Source of the DNA: Batillaria attramentaria
Taxonomy: Eukaryota > Mollusca > Gastropoda > Batillariidae
Length of the DNA stretch: 64,000 nt
Assembly (NCBI GenBank): GCA_018292915.2
Contig: JACVVK020000016.1
Coordinates: 1,910,001 to 1,974,000 of the forward strand
Direction of reading: 5' to 3'
The notes under the pieces were generated by a model. That model had not been told where the DNA came from. It searched no databases and saw only the letters and a list, made by a program, of their open reading frames with translations. Below, piece by piece: positions 1 to 10,480 of this stretch. A program made the translations under genes and the position numbers. How positions within the stretch are numbered: position 1 is the stretch's first letter; every line of letters begins with the position of its first letter.

Positions 1-1149
1 GACCGGCTTCTTTCATTCAAAGTTTCACGGCGTGTTTTTCCTCCACTAAGTGGGTCCGCCTGTTTTGTCCATAAATCGAGTCCTTACAAAAACCGTGCTT
101 CAGTATGCCTGGGTGCCAGTGGCGACTATCGTGACATCAGTTTGCGACGCCGTATGCTGCTTCCCTGATGTGAGCGAGGCATGTGGTTGGTCCCTGGAAT
201 GCCGCCTCGGTTGTGTGACCTAGTCCATGCATTGCGTGGTTAGGTCACTTTTTGACAATGTCTCCCTCTTAATCGGGAGGTAGCCGTTTAATTGTGTTTG
301 TGGCATTAACCAACATTTGACTGCAACCTCCCTCTCCAGTCGGGGTTTTAGAACTCGCACTGGGCTGCATGTATGTTTAGTTCTGATTGGGGTTGTATTT
401 GAACATAAACATAGAGGTTTGTTCAAATATGGCTGGTTTCCCAATAGATTGGTGTGCACGGGTTGGTATGCTGTTTTATGCACCATAAATGGAGATCGGA
501 CCAATCTAGGCATGTGGTTGGTCCCTGGAATGTTGCTTCGGTTGTGTGACCTAGTCCATCAGTTGTGTGATTAGGTCACCTTTTGACGTCTCCCTCGGAA
601 TCGGGAGGCAAGTGTTTTATTCTGTTTGTGGCATTTACCACTGTTCGGCTGCAACATCTCTTCTGCCGTCGGAGTTTTGGAACTCGCACTGGGCTGCGTG
701 CATGTTTAGTTCTGGTGGTGGGGGTGGGGGGGGGCGCAGGGGAAGGTGGTATTTGTATATACATACAGAGGTTTCATCACATATGGCTGGTTTCCTAGTA
801 GATGGTTGTGCAAGGAGGGTTGGTGTGCTGTCTTCGACAACGTCTTCCTCTGAATCAGGAGGTAACCGTTTTATCCTGTTTGTGGCGTTAACCAACATTT
901 GACTACAACCTCTCTTTTTCCAGTTGAAGTTTAGAACTCGCACTGGGCTGGGGTTTAGTTCTGCTGTGGGTTGTATTTGTATATAAATACAGATGTTTCT
1001 TCACATATTGTATAACTGGTTTTCCAATAGATGGGTGTGCACGGGTCAGTGTGCTTTTTTTATGCGCCACAAGTGGGGGTTAGTCCTAAGCTAAGTGTGT
1101 GGCCGGTCCCTGAAAGGCTGCATCAGTTGTATGACCTAGTCCATATATT

Positions 1150-1320
1150 GCGTGGTTAGGTCGCTTTAAAACTGCTGGACGACATTCTGGCCAAAGGTCT
1201 GCCTGTAAAACTCCTGGGTGATGATCTGGTTCCATATCTGCCTGTAAAACTGCTGGGTGATGATCTGGCCATCGCTGGCTGTAGGTCTGCCTGTAAAATT
1301 TTGAGTGATGAGCTGCCCAT
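1150..1320. repeat. ~39-bp minisatellite block 1
   Basis: About four diverged units built on CTGCCTGTAAAACTGCTGGG followed by TGATGATCTGGCCATAGGT. The same unit forms blocks at 3655-3870 and 7800-8440. No gene is seen. Confidence 0.75.
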
Positions 1321-1392
1321 GTGGAGGAACATAGGAAGCTATATGGCCAGGTTGGCATTGAGACAATTACCCCTTGTGTTTTCAACGTTGCG

Positions 1393-2204
1393 GCTGTGTG
1401 TCAAGTTTAGGCTCTGTGTCAAGTTTAGGCTGTGTGTCAAGTTTAGGCTGTGTGTCAAGTTTAGGCTCTGTGTCAAGTTTAGGCTGTGTGTCAAGTTTAG
1501 GCTGTGTGTCAAGTTTAGGCTGTGTGTCAAGTTTAGGCTGTGTGTCAAGTTTAGGCTGTGTGTCAAGTTTAGGCTGTGTGTCAAGTTTAGGCTCTGTGTC
1601 AAGTTTAGGCTGTGTGTCAAGTTTAGGCTCTGTGTCAAGTTTAGGCTGTGTGTCAAGTTTAGGCTGTGTGTCAAGTTTAGGCTCTGTGTCAAGTTTAGGC
1701 TGTGTGTCAAGTTTAGGCTGTGTGTCAAGTTTAGGCTGTGTGTCAAGTTTAGGCTCTGTGTCAAGTTTAGGCTGTGTGTCAAGTTTAGGCTGTGTGTCAA
1801 GTTTAGGCTGTGTGTCAAGTTTAGGCTCTGTGTCAAGTTTAGGCTATGTGTCAAGTTTAGGCTGTGTGTCAAGTTTAGGCTGTGTGTCAAGTTTAGGCTG
1901 TGTGTCAAGTTTAGGCTGTGTGTCAAGTTTAGGCTGTGTGTCAAGTTTAGGCTGTGTGTCAAGTTTAGGCTCTGTGTCAAGTTTAGGCTGTGTGTCAAGT
2001 TTAGGCTCTGTGTCAAGTTTAGGCTCTGTGTCAAGTTTAGGCTGTGTGTCAAGTTTAGGCTCTGTGTCAAGTTTAGGCTCTGTGTCAAGTTTAGGCTCTG
2101 TGTCAAGTTTAGGCTCTGTGTCAAGTTTAGGCTCTGTGTCAAGTTTAGGCTCTGTGTCAAGTTTAGGCTCTGTGTCAAGTTTAGGCTCTGTGTCAAGTTT
2201 AGGC
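1393..2204. repeat. 18-bp minisatellite, about 45 units
   Basis: Near-perfect head-to-tail units of GTCAAGTTTAGGCTGTGT, differing almost only at one base: GGCTGTG, GGCTCTG and a single GGCTATG. Because 18 is a multiple of three and the unit has no stop in several frames, long ORFs run through it on both strands, reading as (RLCVKF)n, (CVSSLG)n and (TQSLNL)n. These are by-products of the repeat and not evidence of a protein. The 3' end, the last eight or so units, is uniform for the C variant, while the 5' part mixes G and C units. Confidence 0.95.
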
Positions 2205-3654
2205 TGGTAGATCTCTGTTTTTGATATGCGTGTGGTACCGGATCGTTCTAAACACCAGTTGTTTTGTTTTAGTCGGGTCGAACATTAGATCCAACTTTTT
2301 TTTTTTTTGTTTGTGTGTGTCATTTGTTTTTTTCTTTCTTGTTTTTTTTTGGGGGGGGGCGGGGGGGGGGGGACATTTCATGAAAGATACAACTGCTGGA
2401 CGCCACCTTCTTCAGAGAACTTGTCCAGTGGTTTGGGGTGATATATGATGTGTAAGTCCTTTCCTTGTTGGGAATGGCTATATTCACGGTCTGACTCGTA
2501 ATTGTCATTTGTTTGGTTGTTTTCTCTTTAGTTTTGGGGAACGAAGTATGGGTTGGTTTCATGGCCAAGTCAGTGCCACATTGATAATGGTTGGTTTAAG
2601 AGTGCTGGGGGTATTCAGCTGATAACCATTATGGCCGCCTTTGTGGCTGGCGTAGCTGTGGATAGTTCCAGGCCTTCAGCTGTCTTTATTGTTTCCTTCC
2701 CCGCGCAGGTGGAATGGGCCATCTGACAGTCTCACCCTCTGAGTCCATTGGTGGTGGCTGATTGGAGGGAATGCGTGGCTAAGGGCATTACACTGTAACC
2801 TCTATGCAGTGTGGTTGTGAAAAACCGCACAGGACAACGTGCATTTTGGTTTTCAATGTGATTTGAGTATACTGAGGTCCCTTTCACTCTCAGTGAACTT
2901 TCTTTATGAAGCACTTTTTGGTGCGTGGTTAGGGCACAGAGAGTGGTGGTTGCCATATAGTGGGCAGAGGATTGGTCCCTTGAATGCTGTGTTGGTTGTG
3001 GGACCTTGATTATTTATCTGTGAGTCACTTTTCAACGTCCCCCTCTGAATCGGGAGGTAACCGTTCTATTCTGTTTGTGGCATTTGACTGCAACCTCTCT
3101 TTTTCATACAAAGTTTAGAACTCGCACTGGGCATGCTTAGTTCTGGGGTGGGGTTGTATATACATGTAAATACAGAGGTTTGTTCACACGTGGCTGATTC
3201 CCCAAGAGATGCGTGTGCATGGGTTGGTGTGCTGTTTTATGCGCCATAGGTGGGGGTTGCACTTAAGACAGGCATGTTGTTAGTCTCCGGAATGCTGCGT
3301 CTTTTATGCAAACTTATCCATCAGTTGTGTGGTTTGGTTTTCAACAATGTCTCCCTCTGAATCTGGAGGTAACCGTTTTATTCTGTCCCTGGTTGGGGAT
3401 AGCTATATTCATGGTCTGACTCGTAATTGTGAGTTTTGTTTTGTTTTTGTTTTCTCTTTAGTTTGGGAAACAAAATATGGGTTGGTTTCATGGCCGAGGC
3501 AGTGCTGAAATACTCAACCGTTTAACCGTTATTGCCGCTTTGTGGCTGGTGTAGCTGTTAAGCTGTGGTTGGTTAGGTCGAGAGCTGTTGTTTTGGGTTC
3601 CTTTCCTGCGCAGGTGGAGTGGGCAATCTGACAGTCCATATATTGCGTGGTTAG

Positions 3655-3870
3655 GTCGTCTGCCTCTAAAACGGCTGAATGACAATCTGGCCATAGGTAA
3701 AAGTGCTGCGTCACAGTTTGGTCATAGGTTGCTAGGAAATTGCTGGGTGATGATCTGGCTCCAGATCTGCCCGTAAAATGCTGGGTGACGATCTGGCCAC
3801 AAGTCTGTCTGCAAAACTGCTGGGTGACAATCTGGCTGTAGGTCTGCCTGTATAATGTTAATGATGATCT
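3655..3870. repeat. ~39-bp minisatellite block 2
   Basis: Diverged copies of the CTGGGTGATGATCTGG / CTGCCTGTAAAA unit, with the same left flank (CCATATATTGCGTGGTTAGG) and right flank (GGAAGCTATATGGC) as the block at 1150-1320. This indicates duplication of a segment larger than the minisatellite itself. Confidence 0.75.
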
Positions 3871-3949
3871 GGCCATACTGAGGAACACAGGAAGCTATAT
3901 GGCTATACTAGCATTTAGATAATTTCCCGTGGGTTATACATTTTTTTTT

Positions 3950-4446
3950 TGATTTTGTGTGTGTGGGGGGGAGGGGGAGGTGTGTGTGTGGGGGGGGGAG
4001 GGGGAGGTGTGTGTGTGTGTGGGGGGGGGGGGGTATTACATACTATACATGTATGTATGTGTCAAGTTTAGGAGGGTAGATCTCCATTTTTGTTATGTGT
4101 GTGTGTGGGGGGGGGGGAGGGGGAGGTGTGTGTGTGTGTGTGTGTGTGGGGGGGGGGGGGGGATTACATACTATACATGTATGTATGTGTCAAGTGTAGG
4201 AGGGTAGATCTCCATTTTTGTTATGTGTGTGTGGGGGGGGGGGGGGGGGGGGGGAGGTGTGTGTGGTGGGGGGGGGGGGGGGAGGGGGGGGGGGGGGGTG
4301 GGGGGGGGGGGGGGGGGGGGGAGGGTAGGGGGGGGGGGGGGGGGGGGGGGGGGGAGGGGTGTGGTGTGTGGGGGGGTGGGGGGGGGGGTATTACATACTA
4401 TACATGTATGTATGTGTCAAGTGTAGGAGGGTAGATCTCCATTTTT
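3950..4446. repeat. Three G-rich/TG tandem units
   Basis: Three units of increasing length. Each has a (TG)n plus G-rich run, then ATTACATACTATACATG, then GTCAAGTNTAGGAGGGTAG and ATCTCCATTTTTGTTATG. The G tracts are long (4230-4390 is almost pure G with a few A/T), so the exact length is open to sequencing and assembly error. ORFs of (GGGG)n are artefacts of composition. Confidence 0.85.
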
Positions 4447-4900
4447 GTTATGCGTATGGTATGAGACGGTTTTAAACACCAGGTGTTTTAGCTTGGTCCA
4501 ACATTTCATCAATTGAGAGTTTTGTGGTGTTTTCAGGCGTTATGTATCTATTTTTGTTTGATGTATCATGAGAGATACGACTGCTGGACCGTCCTTCTTC
4601 AGAGAACTCGTCCAGTGGCTTGGGGGTGATACATGATGTGTAAGTCCTTCCCTGGCTTGGAATGGCAATATTCACAGTCTGACTTGTAATTGTGAATTTT
4701 TTTGGTGATTTTCTCTTTCGTTTATGGAACCGGCGAAGTGTTTGTTGGTTTCGTGGTCAAGTCAGTGCCACCATTGGTAACGGTTGGTTTTAGAGTGCTG
4801 GGGATACTCAATTACTTCTTCAGAGAAGGAGTGAACCGTTATGGCCGCCTTTGTCTTTTATGCAAACTTATCCATCAGTTGTGTGGTTTGGTCACCTTTC
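4447..4900. repeat. Second copy of the 2220-2700 segment
   Basis: After the GTAGATCTCCATTTTTGTTATG junction the sequence repeats 2200-2690 with point changes. Shared landmarks are AAACACCAGNTGTTTT, GATACNACTGCTGGACNNC, CTTCTTCAGAGAACT, GATNNATGATGTGTAAGTCC and AAGTCAGTGCCAC. Together with the paired minisatellite blocks this defines a tandem segmental duplication of about 2.2-2.5 kb. Confidence 0.7.
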
Positions 4901-6631
4901 GACATCGTCTCACTCTGAATCAGGAGATAACCATTTTATTCTGTTTGTGGTATTAACCAACATTTGATTGCAACCTCTCTTTTTCCAGTCGAAGTTTTTG
5001 AAGTCACACTGGGCTGTTTGCATGTTTAGTTCTGATGTGGGTTGTATTTGTATATAAATAGAGAGGTTTGTTCACATATGGCTCATTTCCCAGTAGATTG
5101 GGTGTATACGGGTTGGTGTGCTGCTTTAAGCTGGATGTACACTGGCCTACAAATCACGTCGAACAACTCGTCAAGGCTGATACATGTATCTGACAATAGA
5201 TGGGTGTACACAGGTTGGTGTGCTGTTTTATGTGCCATTAGTGGGGGGTCGGACTAATCTAGGCGTGTGGATGGTCACTGGAATGCTGCGACAGTTGTGC
5301 AACCTAGTCCATCAATTGCATGTTTGGTTCTGGTGGAGGGGGGTATTTGTATATAAATACAGAGGTTTGTTCACGTACGGCTGGTTTCCCAGTAGATGGG
5401 TGTGCACAGGTTGATATGCTGTTTTTCACGACGTCTCCCTCTGAATCAGGAGATGACCATTTTATTCTGTTCATGGCATTAACCAACATTTGACTGCTAC
5501 CTCTCTTTTTCCAGTCAAAGTTTTGAACTCGCACTGGGCTGCGTGCATGTTTATTTCTGATGGGGCTTGTATTTGTATATATATACAGAGATTTGTTCAC
5601 ATATGGCTGGTTTCCCAATAGATGGGTGTGCACGGGTTGGTGTGCTGTTTTATGCGCCGTAATTAGGGGTCGCACTGAGCTAGGCATGTGGATGGTCACT
5701 GGAATGCTGTGACGGTTGTGCAACCTAGTCCATCAATTGCTTGATTAGGTCACGTTTTGATGTCTCCCTGGGAACCGGGTGGTAGCCGTCTTATTCTGTT
5801 TGTTGCATTTACCACTGTTTGACTGCAACCTCTCCTCTCCAATCGGAGTTTTAGAACTCAACTGGGCTGCGTACATATTTAGTTCGGGGGGGGGGGGGAT
5901 TTGTATATAAATGCAGTGGTTTAGTGGTTTGATAAACGTATGGCTGGTTTGTTCACATAAAAATTATGGGTGTTTCCCCAATAGATTGGTGTGCGCAGAT
6001 CAGCATGCTGCGTCAGCTATCAGTTGCGTGGTTAGGCCACCTTTCGACATCGTCTCCCTCTGAATCAGGAGGTACTGGTACCAGGAGGTACCATTTTATT
6101 CTGTTTGTGGTATTACCCAACATTTGTTTGCAACCTCTCTTTTTCCAGTCGAAGTTTTCAAGTCACACTGGGCTGTTTGCATGTTTAGTTTTGATGTGGG
6201 TTGTATTTGTATATAAATATAGAAAGGTTTGTTCACATAATTATGTTCCCAATAGATGGGTGTGCACGGGTTAGTGTGCTGTTTTAAGCTGGATAATATA
6301 CTGTCCCACAAATCGCGTTGAACAACTCATCAAGGCTGACATCTGAGCAATACTAGATGCCTGTGAGCACTGCTCTGCCAAAATCCCTCCCAACAGTCGG
6401 CGTCGGCCATACGGCCAGCCATGTCTCCACAAGGCCAACTTCTGTCAAACATGCACTACATACTCGTCAACATGGACAGTACAATTCTCTGCGAAAACTA
6501 TGAAAACTGGACCGACGCGGACATCTACAAGGTGATTCAGTTTTGTCAAGCAGAATTAGCCCTATGGTGTCTTCAAAATTCCCGGTACTACAACAAGGAG
6601 GACAGATTGGCGGCATATTTTTTGTAATTCC

Positions 6632-7091
6632 GTGTTGATTGGTCTGCCGGCAGAACAGATAAATCGTCTCCAACGTGTGCAAAACAGCGCGGCACGGCTG
6701 ATTTTGAAAAAGAAAAAATCTGACCATATCACTCCCTTGCTGCGGCATCTTCACTGGCTGCCAGTGAAATTCCGCATTCAGTACAAAATCTGCACGCTTG
6801 TATTTCGCTTTTTTGAAGGAACTCTTCCTGCCTACCTCTCAAATTCCCTTACAGTCCACCAAACAGCACGCACTCTTCGTTCTTCATCTGAAAAACTACT
6901 GAACGTTCCCCGTCGAAACCTCAAAACGGTTGGCGAGCGCGCGTTTAGCTTTGCTGCCCCGTCGCTCTGGAACGCATTACCTGCCGGCCTGAGAGACCAG
7001 TCGGACATAGATCGTTTCAAGTCTGACTTGAAAACGCATCTGTTCCGGCTGGCTTTCGACTAAGCCCACCTACCTCATCCTGTTTCAGCGG

Positions 7092-7123
<32 letters not shown>

Positions 7124-7211
7124 TGGTATGAGTGCGGGAGTACGCGCATTGAGTCATTGTGAGAATTTTGCGCTATATAAGTACAATTCATTATTATTAT
7201 TATTATTATAT
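6632..7211 (+). mobile_element. 5'-truncated non-LTR retrotransposon (LINE) 3' end
   Basis: The 143-aa frame ending at 7063 has the usual C-terminal tail of L2/CR1/jockey-type reverse transcriptase polyproteins: LQRVQNSAARL, LHWLPV..RIQYKI, PAYL, LRSS, PRRNLKTVGERAFSFAAP, LWNALP and a final FKSDLKTHLF. It is followed by a (TG)n stretch, a GCGCTATATAAGTACAATT motif and a (TTA)n tail at about 7190-7210, typical of the 3' end of such elements. The RT and endonuclease domains are absent, so this is a dead 5'-truncated copy. The small frame at 6421-6627 just upstream shows no recognisable domain. Confidence 0.85.
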
Positions 7212-7799
7212 TGTCGGATTGCTGGCATGTTTGAAGGACGTTTCTGAGCTAACTTGAGTTCCATCAGTGTTTATTGTGACTGGGTGATGATCTGGTCCTT
7301 GGTCTGCCTGTCATGCTTTGTTAGTTTTTTTTGTTTTTGTTTTTTTTTCAAACTCAGTGATGACTAAATTGCAGTTGGATATTATAGTATGCCTTTGAAA
7401 ATATATGTTCTTAAAATGCTTCGTAAATACATGAAATATGTAAATGTTTCGTCATACATCAATTATAATTTATTCACCTTCCATTCTGGCCACAGAAAAA
7501 CAAAATATCTTACTCTGAATAAAATGACACACTTTCTCTATGGAGGATGAGAACCGACAGACCTTTCTGTCTCCTGTGTGAATGTGCACACTGCCCGCAA
7601 GCTGCGAGACGTCTACGAAAACTCGTAGCACGCGGTCATGGCCTGTAAACAGATCTGCCAGCATTCCTGTTGTCAGTGTAGGCCAGTCTACGTCCAACTT
7701 CATAACCAACCAGCGTCATAAGTGGGGGGGTCACCCAAAGCTAGGCGTCCCCTTGAATACTGCATTGATTGTGGAAACTAGTCCATCCATTGCGTTTTT

Positions 7800-8440
7800 A
7801 GGTCACTTTAAAACTGCTGGATGACAATCTGGCCATGCGTCTGTCTGTAAAACTGCTGGATGATGATCTGGCCGTAGGTCTGCCTGTAAAATGCTGGTTA
7901 ACGATCTGGCCGTAGGTCAGCCTGTAAAATGCTGGTTAACGATCTGGCCGTAGGTCAGCCTGTAAAACAGCTGGATGATGATCTGGCCATAGATCTATCT
8001 GTCTCTAGAACTGCTGGGTGAAGATCTGGCCATAGCTGGCCGTAGGACTGCCTGTAAAACTGCTGGATGATGATCTGGCCATAGATCTATCTGTCTCTAG
8101 AACTGCTGGGTGAAGATCTGGCCATAGCTGGCCGTAGGACTGCCTGTAAAACTGCTGTGATATCTGGCCATAGATCTATCTGTCTCTAGAACTGCTGGGT
8201 GAAGATCTGGCCATAGCTGGCCGTAGGACTGCCTGTAAAATGCTAGGTGATTATCTAGCCATAGGTCTGTCTACAAACCTGCTGGGTTACGATCTGGCTG
8301 TAGGTCTGTCTAAAACTGCTGGGTGACGATCTGACCATAGGTCTGCCTGTAAAATGGCCTGTCTGTCTCCAAAACTGCTGGGCGACGATCTGGCCAAAGC
8401 TGGCTGTAGGTTTGCCCGTAAAATGCTGGGTGGTGATGTT
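7800..8440. repeat. ~39-bp minisatellite block 3, with higher-order repeat
   Basis: The largest block of the CTGCCTGTAAAACTGCTGG / GATGATCTGGCCATAGG unit. Inside it, about 7975-8235 holds near-identical ~93-bp higher-order copies containing ATCTATCTGTCTCTAGAACT and CATAGCTGGCCGTAGGACTG. No gene is supported. Confidence 0.8.
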
Positions 8441-8449
8441 GTGCTGCAA

Positions 8450-9815
8450 AATTCCCCGAAAGGGATAATAAAGTGGTAGTTATTCTTCATTTATAGATGT
8501 AGAATACAAAACACAATACCCCATCTTGATGCGTTAATTCAGGTAATAAAAGCAAGATAAATGTTGTGAAAAAAAGCAGCTTTGTACATATCAAAACTGA
8601 GGGAGGTTCACCAGAAATGCATACCTTGTCAATCACACGTTACAAAAATGCAAGAGTCATAAAACTTTGTAATAATGATAGAATAACATGCAGACCCTGT
8701 ATATGCATGCTTTGTATTAGGCCCCTGGTGCTTGTGTTGTATGTATTTATAGATATCTTGATATGCGATTCTTTTGCGTTTTCCATTATCATTTATTTAT
8801 TATTATCATCAGTATTATTACTTTTACTTTTCAACAACAACAAAATTTAACTTACCATTTACTTATCTATTTTTTTAACACTATTGATACATGCAAGAAT
8901 ACATGCAATAAATTTCAACTTCTTTGACAGCAATTGTTAATTAATGTACAATATGATAATTCCAGTACATCTATATGATCTTACCGCATGACTCAAGAGA
9001 ACTTAAGAAGGCTACTACAGCTGTAGCATAATGCATAACTGTTTTCCCCCAAGATCAGTTGTAAATCAAATTTAAAAACACAATTAGCATCACTGTATAA
9101 ATGTAGTTTAACAGAATTGTGAAATAAGCATACTTGGTTTTGCTTGTCCAGATACTTTTTTTGGAAGTAGAATTCTATCACTTCCGAAGACAAAATTTAT
9201 TCTGATTCTGATTCTGTACACGTGTTCCTGTATGTGCTTATAACTGTCATCTAGGGTGATCCCCAGTATTTTGGGATGTTTAGACAGTTAAATCATACAT
9301 ACCTGTAAAGTGTTGTCAAAGAATTTTCATCACCGATTAACCCACAAGAAAACTGTTTTACAATGCACATGATTCACGCACACTCTAGTTCTCAAGCGCC
9401 GTACCGAACCTGGCACTGAGAAACAAGCTTGTGGCGCCGAAGCCCCACGTAGATATTATCAAAACCTCCCTCTGGAATACCATTCCAGAAGACATCACAT
9501 CAGCACCCTTGGTTGGGTCTTTCAATGCTAAGCTACTAAAACATTTGGTGAGCAGCTCGCAATGGTCCTGACCGTACTTTTTATTATTTTGTATGTTTGG
9601 GAGCAACGACGAATACTTGACATTAATTTTTTTTCCGTTGTTGTTGTTTTTCTGAACTGAACTGTGAAAACACACGTTCCCTCAAGGTTTATTTGCAGAT
9701 CTCACTGACTTGTCATATACTTCATTTTTCCCCACCCTATTATTTGTTGATTTATGTAATCACAAAGTGGGTTGTTTACTTTTTTCCCCTTCATTTCCTT
9801 CCTTGGATATATTTA

Positions 9816-9898
<83 letters not shown>

Positions 9899-10380
9899 AC
9901 TTAGTTGCAGCTAGCTTAGTAGTAATTGTAGCCTAGCAAGGACAAGACGTTAACGCAGGCCGGTCACTGAGTCTGGGCGTCTGTCTTTTGCCCTCAGTTG
10001 TAAGATAAAGTTTCGTTTGTTTAAAATAAAAAAAAGCATTCTTCTCCATTTCATGTTGTTTCCATAGTCACGTAATGGGAACAACATTATAGGAAAAAAT
10101 GTTTGAATCTGTTTCTCGTTTCGCAAACGCAGGTCTATCACAGAGAGATACGTGTTGCAACCCTGTACGTGTTGTTGCCAATGCGCCATAGCGAACCACA
10201 AAAGATTTTCTCCGCAGTCAATTGTTTTTTCCCAGAAGAAAGCCACTCAGCGTTGATTTATTCATACTCATCAAAGGTAGTCAAACTCACAGTATTAATG
10301 GGTAAGCCGAAATGAACTTTTGCAGGTTGTGAAACAGATGTTTTAACAAATTAAATTGTTGAGAGGAATAACTGCGGACC
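8450..10380. other. Intergenic, AT-rich; no gene seen
   Basis: AT-rich DNA with short random ORFs only. A (TG)n microsatellite lies at about 9818-9894. The 96-aa minus-strand frame at 9385-9675 shows no domain or splice context. Nothing else can be supported. Confidence 0.6.
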
Positions 10381-10400
10381 TACTTTGTTGTGGAAACCTC

Positions 10401-10411
10401 AAAATGGCGGA
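10401..10411 (+). promoter_or_regulatory. YY1-like motif upstream of LRRC73 start
   Basis: AAAATGGCGGA matches the core of the animal YY1 site (AANATGGCGGC) except for the last base and lies 70 bp upstream of the chosen start codon, a usual place for this motif in 5' UTRs of housekeeping genes. The match is by eye and the function is inferred. Confidence 0.35.
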
Positions 10412-10480
10412 CGATTTCGGAAATTCAGCGCTCCTTGCTCATTAATATCGAATGTAGGACATGCAAACGCCATAAACACA

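Larger units (their letters stand above)
240..6300. repeat. Diverged ~330-bp satellite-like repeat
   Basis: A unit of roughly 260-330 bp recurs with point changes and small indels. One landmark is a segment reading like CTCCCTCTGAATCGGGAGGT, at about 263, 588, 847, 3039, 3349, 4909, 5433, 5764 and 6053. It is followed by an ATTCTGTTTGTGGCATTA block, a CTCGCACTGGGCTG block, a TATTTGTATATAAATACAGAG block and a TGGGTGTGCACGGGTTGG block. Neighbouring copies are 259-331 bp apart. Short ORFs here are frame fragments of the repeat and no protein family is recognisable. Other repeat types interrupt the array at about 1150-2700 and 3400-4850. Confidence 0.85.

Noticed and set aside
1301..2224. Long (RLCVKF)n and (TQSLNL)n frames as a repeat-protein gene
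   Set aside because: They follow from an 18-bp repeat whose length is divisible by three; both strands are open and there is no splice or promoter context.
7470..7709. 79-codon minus-strand frame as a possible exon
   Set aside because: It has a protein-like look in places but no family match and no partner exons, and satellite DNA lies on one side.
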